Positions 1-7,426 of a stretch of DNA of 22,255 nt are shown here, piece by piece. Source of the DNA: JALQUL01 sp964556425 (lineage in GTDB: Bacteria > Pseudomonadota > Gammaproteobacteria > Burkholderiales > Burkholderiaceae_C); NCBI GenBank assembly GCA_964556425.1, contig CAZKWC010000049.1:1-22255 (forward strand). The letters are read 5' to 3'. Position 1 is the first letter of the stretch. Each line of letters begins with the position of its first letter. The notes below the pieces were generated by a model that was given only the letters and a program-made list of their open reading frames with translations, searched no databases and was not told the origin of the DNA. Both the position numbers and the translations under genes were made by a program.

Positions 1-1892
1 GGCTTTAAAAAATCGAATTTAATTTTGCAATCGAAGCGGCGCAAACTTGCTTCATCTAGTTGCTCCATTAAATTGGTACTTGCAAAAAACAAACCATTAA
101 AATTTTCAAGTTGCGTTAGCATTTCATTAATGACCGTTACCTCCCAGTTTTGTTTGGCAAATTGACGTGAGCGTAAAAAACTGTCGGCTTCATCTAAAAT
201 AAGTACTGCATTTTGTTCTGTTGCTTGTTTAAAAATAATGGCCATATTGCGCTCGGTTTCTCCTACATGCGGCGCAAAAATATCAGAGGCTTTTTTTACC
301 AGCGCTTCTTTACCTAAAGTTTTAGCCACATTTTTAGCAAATGCAGTTTTACCTGTGCCTGGTGGGCCATATAAACAAATACGTCCCTCTGGAAACTGTT
401 TTAAGCTCTGAACTAATTGGTCCATATCGTAATCGGTGTTCACAAAGTCAATCCCATAATTTAACTCTAATGGACTCACTTTAGCTGTTTTAATTGGATC
501 GTTCATGGCTTGCATAGTAGATCCAATTACATCTGTTAATAATTGTTCGATATTTTTGTTTTGACCAGCGGTCTTAATGCCATTTGCCACCTTAATGGCG
601 CGTGTCATGATGGCAGGAGAAAGGGATTCATTTTCTGCCATGTCATAACACCACTGAGACGAAACTGCGGAGGCCTTAGTGAGGTCTTGCAACATTTGAG
701 CACGTGTTTTTTGTGGTGGAATATCTAACTCTAAATAATAGTCAAAGCGACGCAAATGCGCTTTATCTAAAAAATCAATTGCGTTGCTAATCCAGATGGT
801 TGGTACAGGATTTTTTTCTAACAACTGATTAAACCATGCTTTGTTACCATTGTAAGAATCCTTTTCATCATTATTATCACGAGAGGCTTGATCAATATCT
901 TCCATTTCATCAAACACAATAATTGCATCACCACGGCTGGCTAAAATTGTTTGAGACAGACGATAGGAGTTGAGGCGCATAGCACCAGGAATGCGATGGT
1001 TATGTTTATTTTCTACTGCCACTTCAAATAAATTGACCTTGAGAGTTTGTGCCAACATTCGACTAAATTCAGTCTTGCCAGTGCCAGGAGGGCCATATAC
1101 TAAAATATTAACCCCCAAGCTTTTTTCTTGAATGCAGAATTTTAAGTAGTCTTGCAATAATAAAATTTTGCTACCAATGTGTGAATAGTCTTGCATTGCT
1201 AATGTGGCAGCTGGCGCAGGCACAAAATTATTAACAAACAAGTCGTAGGTATCAATTTGTGGCAAGTCAATTCTATCGCTTAGACCTGGTAATAAATCAA
1301 GCTTATTGAGAAAACAATACTCGCGGTCGCTATCTAGTTGAACTAAGCCAGAGTTACGCAGCTTGCCATTAGGTGAGAACACTTGGCTTAATTGTTGAAG
1401 ATTTAAATTTAATAAGCCACCCATGATGTTAAACAAACGGTGATTGCTTAATTCGCCTAATGCATTGAGGGCCTCAGCCAAGTCAGGACTTTTAGTTAAT
1501 AAACAAGTGAATAACAGCACATTTGACTCATTAGTGTTGAGTTGAAATTGAGTTTGAATGCTGACCAGGTTGTTATAAAAAACATCTTTGCGTGGGGTCG
1601 TCCATTTAACGTTAGCCAATTGTGCTTGACGATTTTTGAGGGCTACAACTATTTCGCAATCGTTATACTGGTTAATCTCATTGGTTTGCAGATCAAGTTC
1701 CAAAAAATCAATGAGTTGTTTGGCTGAAACACGAAAACTGTTAAAAGCTGATCGATAGCCATTGAAGTCAAGCAAAGCCACAATTGTCCATTTTTGACAT
1801 AAAACCACCATTTGAGGGCATAAGTTATCTAGATTGCCTGAAATTTTAGCTTTTGTAGTGTGAAATAATTTGTTTAAGTTAGTTTTATTCAT
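1..1892 (-). CDS. Tandem AAA+ ATPase (SpoVK/CDC48-like), 3' end cut off by the window edge
   Basis: I translated the minus strand from the ATG at 1892-1890. It stays open for 630 codons to the left edge, so the protein is longer than what is visible. Residues 1 to about 240 form a helical N-terminal region I do not recognise. Two AAA+ modules follow. The first has Walker A GPPGTGKT at about 267-274, Walker B IIVFDEMED, a sensor-1-like WISN and an RRFD arginine-finger region. The second has Walker A GPPGTGKT at about 509-516, Walker B VLILDEAD, a sensor-1-like ASTN and again RRFD. Both modules therefore look catalytically intact. This is a COG0464-type ATPase that presumably remodels proteins as a ring in the cytoplasm; the substrate is unknown. 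The ribosome binding site is weak. No partner gene is visible to the right, and any partner to the left is outside the window. Confidence 0.85.
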   Translation of the reverse strand, partial: MNKTNLNKLFHTTKAKISGNLDNLCPQMVVLCQKWTIVALLDFNGYRSAFNSFRVSAKQLIDFLELDLQTNEINQYNDCEIVVALKNRQAQLANVKWTTPRKDVFYNNLVSIQTQFQLNTNESNVLLFTCLLTKSPDLAEALNALGELSNHRLFNIMGGLLNLNLQQLSQVFSPNGKLRNSGLVQLDSDREYCFLNKLDLLPGLSDRIDLPQIDTYDLFVNNFVPAPAATLAMQDYSHIGSKILLLQDYLKFCIQEKSLGVNILVYGPPGTGKTEFSRMLAQTLKVNLFEVAVENKHNHRIPGAMRLNSYRLSQTILASRGDAIIVFDEMEDIDQASRDNNDEKDSYNGNKAWFNQLLEKNPVPTIWISNAIDFLDKAHLRRFDYYLELDIPPQKTRAQMLQDLTKASAVSSQWCYDMAENESLSPAIMTRAIKVANGIKTAGQNKNIEQLLTDVIGSTMQAMNDPIKTAKVSPLELNYGIDFVNTDYDMDQLVQSLKQFPEGRICLYGPPGTGKTAFAKNVAKTLGKEALVKKASDIFAPHVGETERNMAIIFKQATEQNAVLILDEADSFLRSRQFAKQNWEVTVINEMLTQLENFNGLFFASTNLMEQLDEASLRRFDCKIKFDFLK

Positions 1893-1946
1893 TTGAATTA
1901 CTTTTTATTACTGAGATGAAATAAAATGAAAATACGAAATTAATTA

Positions 1947-1976
1947 ATAATAGGCGTGTTGAATAATTATTAACAA
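1947..1976 (-). promoter_or_regulatory. Candidate sigma-70 promoter for the AAA+ ATPase gene
   Basis: Reading the minus strand, TTGTTA (1976-1971) lies 18 bp before TATTAT (1952-1947). This would place the transcript start near 1940, about 50 nt before the ATG. The surrounding DNA is very AT-rich, so chance matches are likely. Confidence 0.35.
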
Positions 1977-2209
1977 AAATAATAAATAGATAATTAAATT
2001 TGATTAATTAATAAGCGCAAAAATACTAATTATTTAATAATTTAAATAATTACTTTTGAAATGAAAGCAAGAGAAAAAGAATAGTTAAAACCAACCATAT
2101 GATTGATTAAAACCAATAGGCAATAGTTATGCATTGTTTTGATATTTAAAAATAACAAAACATGGAATAAAAATGACTAGCAGAAGAGAAAGCCTTGAAA
2201 TATAGGGTG

Positions 2210-2308
2210 TGTAGCAGGTGTTTGCTACAGAAGTTGTGGCTTATGAGATAGGGCAGACAGAGTTTAGACCTGCCGGATTGATAATAATAGAGCTAGAAAA
2301 CAGGCAGG
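2210..2308. other. Structured island with mutually exclusive inverted repeats
   Basis: Within AT-rich DNA this stretch is visibly richer in G and C. A perfect 7-bp stem TGTAGCA/TGCTACA lies at 2210-2216 and 2223-2229 with a 6-base loop. Next, CCTGCC at 2269-2274 can pair through its CTGCC part with GGCAG at 2252-2256, or fully with GGCAGG at 2303-2308, but not with both. It could be a small RNA, a leader element, a protein site or a decayed remnant. No promoter or terminator could be firmly tied to it. Confidence 0.3.
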
Positions 2309-2661
2309 AATTGAAACAACGCATAGCATTTTTTTGTTGAAACATATAACTACCTTTAAAAAGTTAGAAACTAGAATAACCTGCGTAATAAGCAAGTGTT
2401 TTTATTATACGGTAACTAAAAAAATAATACAAGAGTTTTCTGATGTATTGCCATTAATTAATTGATACTTTGCTTTTTTAACAACAAATAAGAGTTAGAT
2501 TAAGCAATACTACTCTTTTATTTCAATCCGTCATCAAAAATATAAAATCTTATTAAGTAAACTAATTTTATTTAATAAGAGAAGGGCTTGTGTATCATTT
2601 ATTCAACTTGAAGTTGATTTTTTATTTTTGATTGAATTTCTAATGCCCACCTTTTTTAATT

Positions 2662-2685
2662 GTGTAAGTTTTGTTACACTAATCT
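2662..2685 (+). promoter_or_regulatory. Dyad operator overlapping the candidate -10 of the binding-protein gene
   Basis: GTGTAA (2662-2667) and TTACAC (2674-2679) form a perfect 6-6-6 inverted repeat. It covers the likely -10 (TACACT at 2675-2680 or TAATCT at 2680-2685), about 30 bp before the start codon at 2713. The position suits a repressor site. No regulator can be assigned, and the -35 is poor (T-rich, about 2652-2657). Confidence 0.4.
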
Positions 2686-2712
2686 TACTAATCCGTAAAA
2701 CTAAGAGGCAAT

Positions 2713-3750
2713 ATGAAAAAACTAAAACCAGCACCACTCATCGCAAGTTTGACATTAGGCTTAACTGCCATGTTCACCACCCCTCTAGCGAGTGCACAGC
2801 AAATCAATGTGATTTGTTCAGTTCAAGCAGAGTGGTGTAGCATGATGTCTACTGTCTATAGCAAAACGACAGGTGTGAAAGTCAATATGACCAGCAAGGG
2901 TTCGGGTGAAGCTTTGGCTCAACTCATTGCAGAAAAGCAAAATCCAAAAACAGATTTATGGTTTGGTGGCACAGGTGACCCGCATTTACAAGCTGCAGAA
3001 TTAGATTTAACCCAAGTTTACCAATCGCCCAATGCGAAAAATCTGCATAAGTGGGCGCTCGATCAAGCTGCACAAGCCAACTATAAAACAGTAGGTATTT
3101 ATTCGGGTCCTTTGGGCTTTGGTTATAACCCAGAAATTTTGGCAAAGAAAAAATTGCCAGTTCCTAAAACATGGGGCGATTTAGCTAACCCTATCTATAA
3201 AGGTGAAGTGCAATCTGCTAATCCGGCAAGTAGTGGTACTGCTTACACAATGATTGCTACTTTGGTGCAGTTAATGGGTGAGGATAAGGCTTTTGATTAT
3301 CTCAAAAAACTCCATATGAATATTAGCCAATATCAACGTTCGGGAGTGGGACCGATTAAAGCGGTGGCTCGCGGTGAAGCGGGTGTTTCAATTAGTTTTG
3401 TACATGACGGCCCTGGTGAAAAGTTAAAAGGTTTCCCTGTTGAAACTATTACTCCAAGCGATGGTACAGGTGCAGAAATTGGCGCCATGAGTATTGTGAA
3501 GGGTGCTCGTAATTTATCGGATGCACAAAAATTCTACGATTGGGCTTTAACACCAGGAGCGCAAGAAATGGCAGCAGCTGCCAAGCAATTCCAATTGCCA
3601 TCTAACAAAGCGGCTAAAGTGGATAAAAATGTACCTGACTTTAAAAAAGTGAAGTTTATTAATTACGATTATGCCAAATACGGTAAATCTGAAGAGCGTA
3701 AACGTTTAATTGCTCGTTGGGAAAAGGAAGTGAATACTATTACCAAATAA
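2713..3750 (+). CDS. Periplasmic family-1 solute-binding protein of an Afu/Fbp-type ABC importer
   Basis: The 345-residue protein captures the substrate in the periplasm for the permease and ATPase encoded downstream. Residues 1-28 are a typical Sec signal peptide: a Lys-rich start, a hydrophobic core and an ASA|Q cleavage site. The mature part has the family-1 binding-protein pattern, including a CSVQAEWC segment near its N-terminus, a SKGSGEALAQ segment and FGGTGDPHLQAAE at about 83-95. Such proteins are usually labelled iron(III)-binding (FbpA/AfuA/FutA-like). The length and the long-permease partner also fit AfuA, whose characterised member binds hexose phosphates, so the substrate is left open. 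AGAGG stands 5 bases before the ATG. A terminator follows directly, which would favour excess binding protein over the membrane parts. Confidence 0.88.
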   Translation: MKKLKPAPLIASLTLGLTAMFTTPLASAQQINVICSVQAEWCSMMSTVYSKTTGVKVNMTSKGSGEALAQLIAEKQNPKTDLWFGGTGDPHLQAAELDLTQVYQSPNAKNLHKWALDQAAQANYKTVGIYSGPLGFGYNPEILAKKKLPVPKTWGDLANPIYKGEVQSANPASSGTAYTMIATLVQLMGEDKAFDYLKKLHMNISQYQRSGVGPIKAVARGEAGVSISFVHDGPGEKLKGFPVETITPSDGTGAEIGAMSIVKGARNLSDAQKFYDWALTPGAQEMAAAAKQFQLPSNKAAKVDKNVPDFKKVKFINYDYAKYGKSEERKRLIARWEKEVNTITK

Positions 3751-3758
3751 TATTGGAC

Positions 3759-3790
3759 GGGCTTGCTAATGGTTGAGCAGCCCTTTTTTT
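3759..3790 (+). terminator. Intrinsic terminator after the binding-protein gene
   Basis: GGGCT-T-GCT (3759-3767) pairs with AGC-AGCCC (3776-3783), leaving one bulged T, and is followed by seven T residues (3784-3790). It lies 9 bases after the stop codon. It probably ends most transcripts and so lowers permease and ATPase expression. Confidence 0.75.
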
Positions 3791-3944
3791 ATTAGATGGT
3801 TTTTGTATTTTGATATTTTTTTCTTGTGTCTCTTGCTGCAAATCTGTTTAAGCAATTCTTTTCGCATGCTGGTGCAGTCAACTTGAGTTCTTAATTGTCA
3901 GCAAGCTTGATGAGGTAGAGGGGGTGTGGGGTATCACAATCCAT

Positions 3945-3980
3945 CCAACAGGTCGTGCTCAATCGTAGCTCGCCTGTTGG
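3945..3980. repeat. Long imperfect hairpin / inverted repeat before the permease gene
   Basis: CCAACAGG (3945-3952) pairs with CCTGTTGG (3973-3980). The stem continues past one bulged T with CG/CG, a T-T mismatch and GCT/AGC around a 7-base loop (3960-3966). No T-run follows, so it is not a standard terminator. It ends 9 bp before a candidate -35, so it could be a protein-binding site or an RNA structure in read-through transcripts. Confidence 0.5.
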
Positions 3981-3989
3981 TCTTGAGTT

Positions 3990-4018
3990 TTGACGCAACA
4001 TTCTTTAGCTAAGCTAAT
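3990..4018 (+). promoter_or_regulatory. Candidate internal promoter with a dyad, before the permease gene
   Basis: TTGACG (3990-3995, five of six consensus bases) and GCTAAT (4013-4018, four of six) are separated by 17 bp. TTAGCT-A-AGCTAA (4005-4017) is a perfect 6-1-6 dyad overlapping the -10. Transcription would start near 4025, about 26 nt before the ATG at 4051. This would allow permease and ATPase expression independent of the binding-protein promoter. Confidence 0.4.
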
Positions 4019-4050
4019 GAGTCAATTTTTTTTATTTGTCTGAGTATTTT

Positions 4051-6270
4051 ATGGCCATTACACGATTTGCAAATTTTCCATTAGTGTTGGCAATCAGTAT
4101 AGGCCTATTAGGTTTTTTTGCTTTCCCTTGGTATGCATTACAAAACTCCATCAATTGGTCCGCTTTTGCTAATTTATGGGGCAAAGCAGAGTCGGCTAAC
4201 GCTTGGGCACAAATGTTTATGCAAGGCCGAGTTTGGTTATTAGGCCCACTCATCGCTTTATTATTAAGCGCTTTAGGTTTGTTATTAAAAATTGGCAAGC
4301 CCCAAGCAAAATGGCTTATGTTGTGCTCTGGAATAGGCCTTGTTTTGCTGGTATTTACCGGCTTTTCAATTGGGGTAAACGGTTGGACTTTTGAGTCTCT
4401 TAATCAAATAGCGGGTGCATTAACAACCAATCAATACGGCATGGGCTGGGGTGCTCTTTTAGCCATTACATCATTCATCAGTATTTTAGCGATTGGCATG
4501 GCTCGTTATGGTTGGTTTAAGGGTGATATTTTTATAGCGCTAAGTGTTTTAATTTGTGCAAGCCTACTCCTCATGTTTATTGCTTACCCTGTAAGTAAAG
4601 CATTAATGGCCGCATTTTTAAATGAATCAGGGGCCGCCTCATGGTTGTCATTTTGGCACCGCATAAGTACCAATAGGCTTTGGGGTTTTAATGCCAACTG
4701 TTTAGCTACGACAAGTTGTGGCGTTGCTTGGAATACCCTTATTTTGGCCTTAGCCTGTGCCACTGGAACAACTGTTTTAGGTACGATGTTGGCACTCATG
4801 GCAGAGCGTAGCCACAAAGCTATGCAAACGCCCTTAAAAATACTTTCTTTATTGCCAATCATTACGCCCCCTTTTGTAGTGGGATTGGGTTTAATTTTAT
4901 TATTTGGCCGAAATGGCATGGTGAACCAAGCGCTAGAAGTCATTTGGGGTATAGAACCTACTCGTTGGCTATACGGCATGAAGGGTGTTTTAATTGCGCA
5001 GTTATTTGCTTTTACGCCCATCGCTTTTATGATGATGCGAGGAGTAGTGCAAGGTATTGCCCCTAGTCTAGAAGAGGCGTCACAAACCTTGAGAGCTAGT
5101 CCTAGGCAAACTTTTTTTACCGTGACACTACCTTTATTAAAGCCCGGATTAGCGAATGCATTTTTGGTAGGATTTATTGAAAGCGTGGCCGATTTTGGTA
5201 ATCCAATTTTAGTGGGCGGTCAGCTTTCAGTGTTATCCACTGAAATCTATTTTGCAATAGTAGGTGCACAATATGATTCAGGCCAAGCGGCTGCATTGGG
5301 TTGCTTGTTATTATTGTTTGCCTTGGGTGTTTTTATAGCCCAAAGACAGTTGCTCAATAATCAAAAATTTACCACGATTGGTGGCAAAGGAGATTCAGGT
5401 GTACCACTGCCACTGCCCCCAGGAGTAAGAGGTTTAACCTATAGCATTGCTATACCTTGGTTGGTTTTTACCGTTGTCGTTTATTTATTTGCTTTAAGTG
5501 GAGGTTTTGTCAAACTGTGGGGCATTGATTACAGTTTTACCTTAGAGCATTTTAAAACGACTTTTGATTTGCAGTGGGGTGTGGGTGGCCTGGTGTGGGC
5601 AGGAGTGGCTTGGAGCTCTTTATTTACCACTTTAAAGTTAGCGGCCCTATCGGCTCCATTAACCGCTATAACTGGCCTATTAATCGCATGGTTATTGGCA
5701 AGAACACAGTTTAAAGGACGATCTGCCTTAGAGTTTATTGCCTTGTTGGCTTTTGCAATTCCAGGCACTGTTATGGGTATGGCCTATATTATGGCTTTTA
5801 ATGTGCCCCCTTTAGAATTAACAGGCACTGCTATTATTATTGTTTTGTGTTTTATGTTTAGAAATTTACCTGTAGGAGTTAGGGCAGGCAGTGCTGCGTT
5901 CGAACAACTAGATCGCTCTTTAGATGAGGCCTCTTTAATGTTAAGGGCTTCATCTTTTCAAACTTTTATGCGAGTGACTTTGCCTTTGTTAAAACCCGCT
6001 CTTATATCGGCATTGGTATATAGTTTTGTGAGGGCCATGACCACTATATCGGGAGTCATTTTTTTAGCCACTGCTGAATACGAATTATCTACCGTGTTTA
6101 TTATCGGTCGTGCAGGCAATGGAGATTATGGTGTCGCCCTGGCCTACTGCACGGTGTTAATTTTTATTTTGTCAATAAGTGCATTATTAATTCAATGGAT
6201 GGTAGGCGAGCGTCAGCTAGGGCGCAGAAAAGTCAATAGCACTACAACTGTATCTAGTCGCTCCACTTAA
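4051..6270 (+). CDS. ABC importer permease with two fused permease domains (FbpB/AfuB-type)
   Basis: This inner-membrane protein of about 739 residues carries both permease halves in one chain. The N-terminal 220 residues form several hydrophobic segments outside the permease core. Two BPD_transp_1 domains follow, at about 225-430 and 515-725. Each has an ATPase-docking EAA loop: SLEEASQTLRAS..TLPLLKPG at about 339-366, and SLDEASLMLRAS..TLPLLKPA at about 623-650. FbpB proteins are usually near 500-550 residues; the extra N-terminal segments resemble AfuB-like permeases of about 700. I chose the ATG at 4051. An in-frame TTG at 4036 would add five residues but has only a T-tract upstream, while TGAG lies 6 bases before 4051. 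The substrate is presumably iron(III) or a phosphorylated sugar. Confidence 0.87.
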   Translation: MAITRFANFPLVLAISIGLLGFFAFPWYALQNSINWSAFANLWGKAESANAWAQMFMQGRVWLLGPLIALLLSALGLLLKIGKPQAKWLMLCSGIGLVLLVFTGFSIGVNGWTFESLNQIAGALTTNQYGMGWGALLAITSFISILAIGMARYGWFKGDIFIALSVLICASLLLMFIAYPVSKALMAAFLNESGAASWLSFWHRISTNRLWGFNANCLATTSCGVAWNTLILALACATGTTVLGTMLALMAERSHKAMQTPLKILSLLPIITPPFVVGLGLILLFGRNGMVNQALEVIWGIEPTRWLYGMKGVLIAQLFAFTPIAFMMMRGVVQGIAPSLEEASQTLRASPRQTFFTVTLPLLKPGLANAFLVGFIESVADFGNPILVGGQLSVLSTEIYFAIVGAQYDSGQAAALGCLLLLFALGVFIAQRQLLNNQKFTTIGGKGDSGVPLPLPPGVRGLTYSIAIPWLVFTVVVYLFALSGGFVKLWGIDYSFTLEHFKTTFDLQWGVGGLVWAGVAWSSLFTTLKLAALSAPLTAITGLLIAWLLARTQFKGRSALEFIALLAFAIPGTVMGMAYIMAFNVPPLELTGTAIIIVLCFMFRNLPVGVRAGSAAFEQLDRSLDEASLMLRASSFQTFMRVTLPLLKPALISALVYSFVRAMTTISGVIFLATAEYELSTVFIIGRAGNGDYGVALAYCTVLIFILSISALLIQWMVGERQLGRRKVNSTTTVSSRST

Positions 6271-6289
6271 CTCTAATAGAAAATACAAT

Positions 6290-7363
6290 ATGAATCCAGC
6301 AGAAAATAATTTACAAAACGGCATTGTTTTTCAGTCGATTTCAAAACGTTATGGACAGGCCAAAGATTCTGCCTTAGCGGTGAATCAAGTGAGTTTTAGT
6401 ATTGCCAAGGGTAGTTTAACGACTTTATTAGGTCCATCGGGTTGCGGTAAAACCACCATTCTAAGAATGATTGCTGGTTTAGAAATGCCGAGCAGCGGAA
6501 GCATTTTGATTAATGGCATTGACGTCACCACCTTAGGACCAGCCGAAAGAAACGTCTCTTTGGTGTTTCAAAGTTATGCATTGTTTCCGCACATGACGGT
6601 TTTAGATAATGTGGTGTATGGGCTAAAAATGTCTCATGTTGCAAAAGTGCAAGCCATACAAAAAGCTAAAGACACCCTGCAGCTAGTAGGCTTGGTAGGC
6701 TTTGATGAACGATTGCCCAGTGAATTGTCGGGAGGCCAACAACAAAGGGTGGCCTTAGCAAGAGCCTTGGTGTTAGAGCCAGCGGTATTGTTATTTGATG
6801 AGCCTTTATCTAATTTAGATGCTCGATTACGCCGAGAAATGCGTGAAGAAATTAGATCTTTGCAACAACGCTTAAATTTAACAGTGGCTTATGTTACTCA
6901 TGATCAAAGTGAAGCCTTAGCGGTCTCTGATCAAATTATTGTGATGAATCATGGCGTCATTGCCCAAGTGGGCACACCACAACAATTGTATGAATTTCCT
7001 CAGTCTGAATTTGTTGCTGGGTTTATGGGCGAGGCAATGCTTTTTCCTGCCCAGGTCTTAGCTAATGGTGATATTGCATTAGGTAGCCTTGTGCTAAAAC
7101 AAAATAGAACCCAACAAGTAGGGCCTGTAAAACTCGCAATTCGGCCTGAATCTTGGCAGCTGCTAACTAGTCCTCAACCAGGGCAGGCTTTAAAGGCAGT
7201 GTTATTAAAAAGGGCTTATTTAGGTAGCTATTATGAATACACTTTTGAGACCGAACTTGGTAAAATTTTTGTAGTGTTACCCGATCAAGAAGTAGCGATT
7301 GAAGTCAAACAAGAGGTATTTTTAGCTTTAAAAGAAAACAAGTTTTCGGTAGTGTTAGCATAG
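6290..7363 (+). CDS. ABC importer ATP-binding protein (FbpC/AfuC/PotA-type)
   Basis: The 357-residue cytoplasmic ATPase powers the importer formed with the two preceding genes; its ATG lies 19 bases after the permease stop. All nucleotide-binding motifs are present: Walker A GPSGCGKTT at about 48-56, Q-loop Q94, signature LSGGQQQRVALARAL at about 146-160, Walker B VLLFDEP at about 166-172, D-loop SNLDA and switch H204 (THDQ). Residues from about 290 on form a C-terminal TOBE-like domain, as in the iron, spermidine and sugar importer ATPases (CUT1/FbpC/PotA group). The length is normal for that group. It is the last gene of the cassette and ends about 37 bp before a strong terminator. The substrate cannot be read from the ATPase. 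Confidence 0.88.
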   Translation: MNPAENNLQNGIVFQSISKRYGQAKDSALAVNQVSFSIAKGSLTTLLGPSGCGKTTILRMIAGLEMPSSGSILINGIDVTTLGPAERNVSLVFQSYALFPHMTVLDNVVYGLKMSHVAKVQAIQKAKDTLQLVGLVGFDERLPSELSGGQQQRVALARALVLEPAVLLFDEPLSNLDARLRREMREEIRSLQQRLNLTVAYVTHDQSEALAVSDQIIVMNHGVIAQVGTPQQLYEFPQSEFVAGFMGEAMLFPAQVLANGDIALGSLVLKQNRTQQVGPVKLAIRPESWQLLTSPQPGQALKAVLLKRAYLGSYYEYTFETELGKIFVVLPDQEVAIEVKQEVFLALKENKFSVVLA

Positions 7364-7400
7364 AAAAAATTTTGGCTCTATGATGATACAAATAAAAAAA

Positions 7401-7426
7401 GGGACTTTGAAAAGTCCCTTTTTTTT
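7401..7426. terminator. Symmetric bidirectional terminator between convergent operons
   Basis: GGGACTT (7401-7407) pairs perfectly with AAGTCCC (7412-7418) over a TGAA loop. Eight T residues follow on the plus strand (7419-7426) and seven A residues precede (7394-7400), so it works in both directions. It ends the importer cassette from the left. From the right it ends the Liv operon, overlapping the stop codon of the livF-like gene. Confidence 0.88.

Larger units (their letters stand above)
1893..2712. other. Long AT-rich intergenic region between divergent genes
   Basis: This stretch of about 820 bases has no convincing gene. It holds the candidate promoter for the AAA+ gene at its left, a less AT-rich structured island at about 2200-2310, a 9-bp inverted repeat at 2548-2556 and 2572-2580 (TCTTATTAA, 15-base loop), and the promoter region of the binding-protein gene at its right. 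A 70-codon open frame starting near 2628 overlaps the binding-protein start in another frame and has no family features. Confidence 0.7.

Noticed and set aside
543..1727. Two 61-codon plus-strand frames within the AAA+ gene region
   Set aside because: The minus strand is one continuous AAA+ reading frame here, so these are shadows.
2628..2840. 70-codon plus-strand open frame overlapping the binding-protein start
   Set aside because: It overlaps the signal-peptide coding region in another frame, spans the promoter dyad and shows no family features.
4032..5021. Minus-strand open frames of 88 and 145 codons inside the permease gene
   Set aside because: They lie opposite a well-supported membrane protein gene and have the composition of an antisense shadow.
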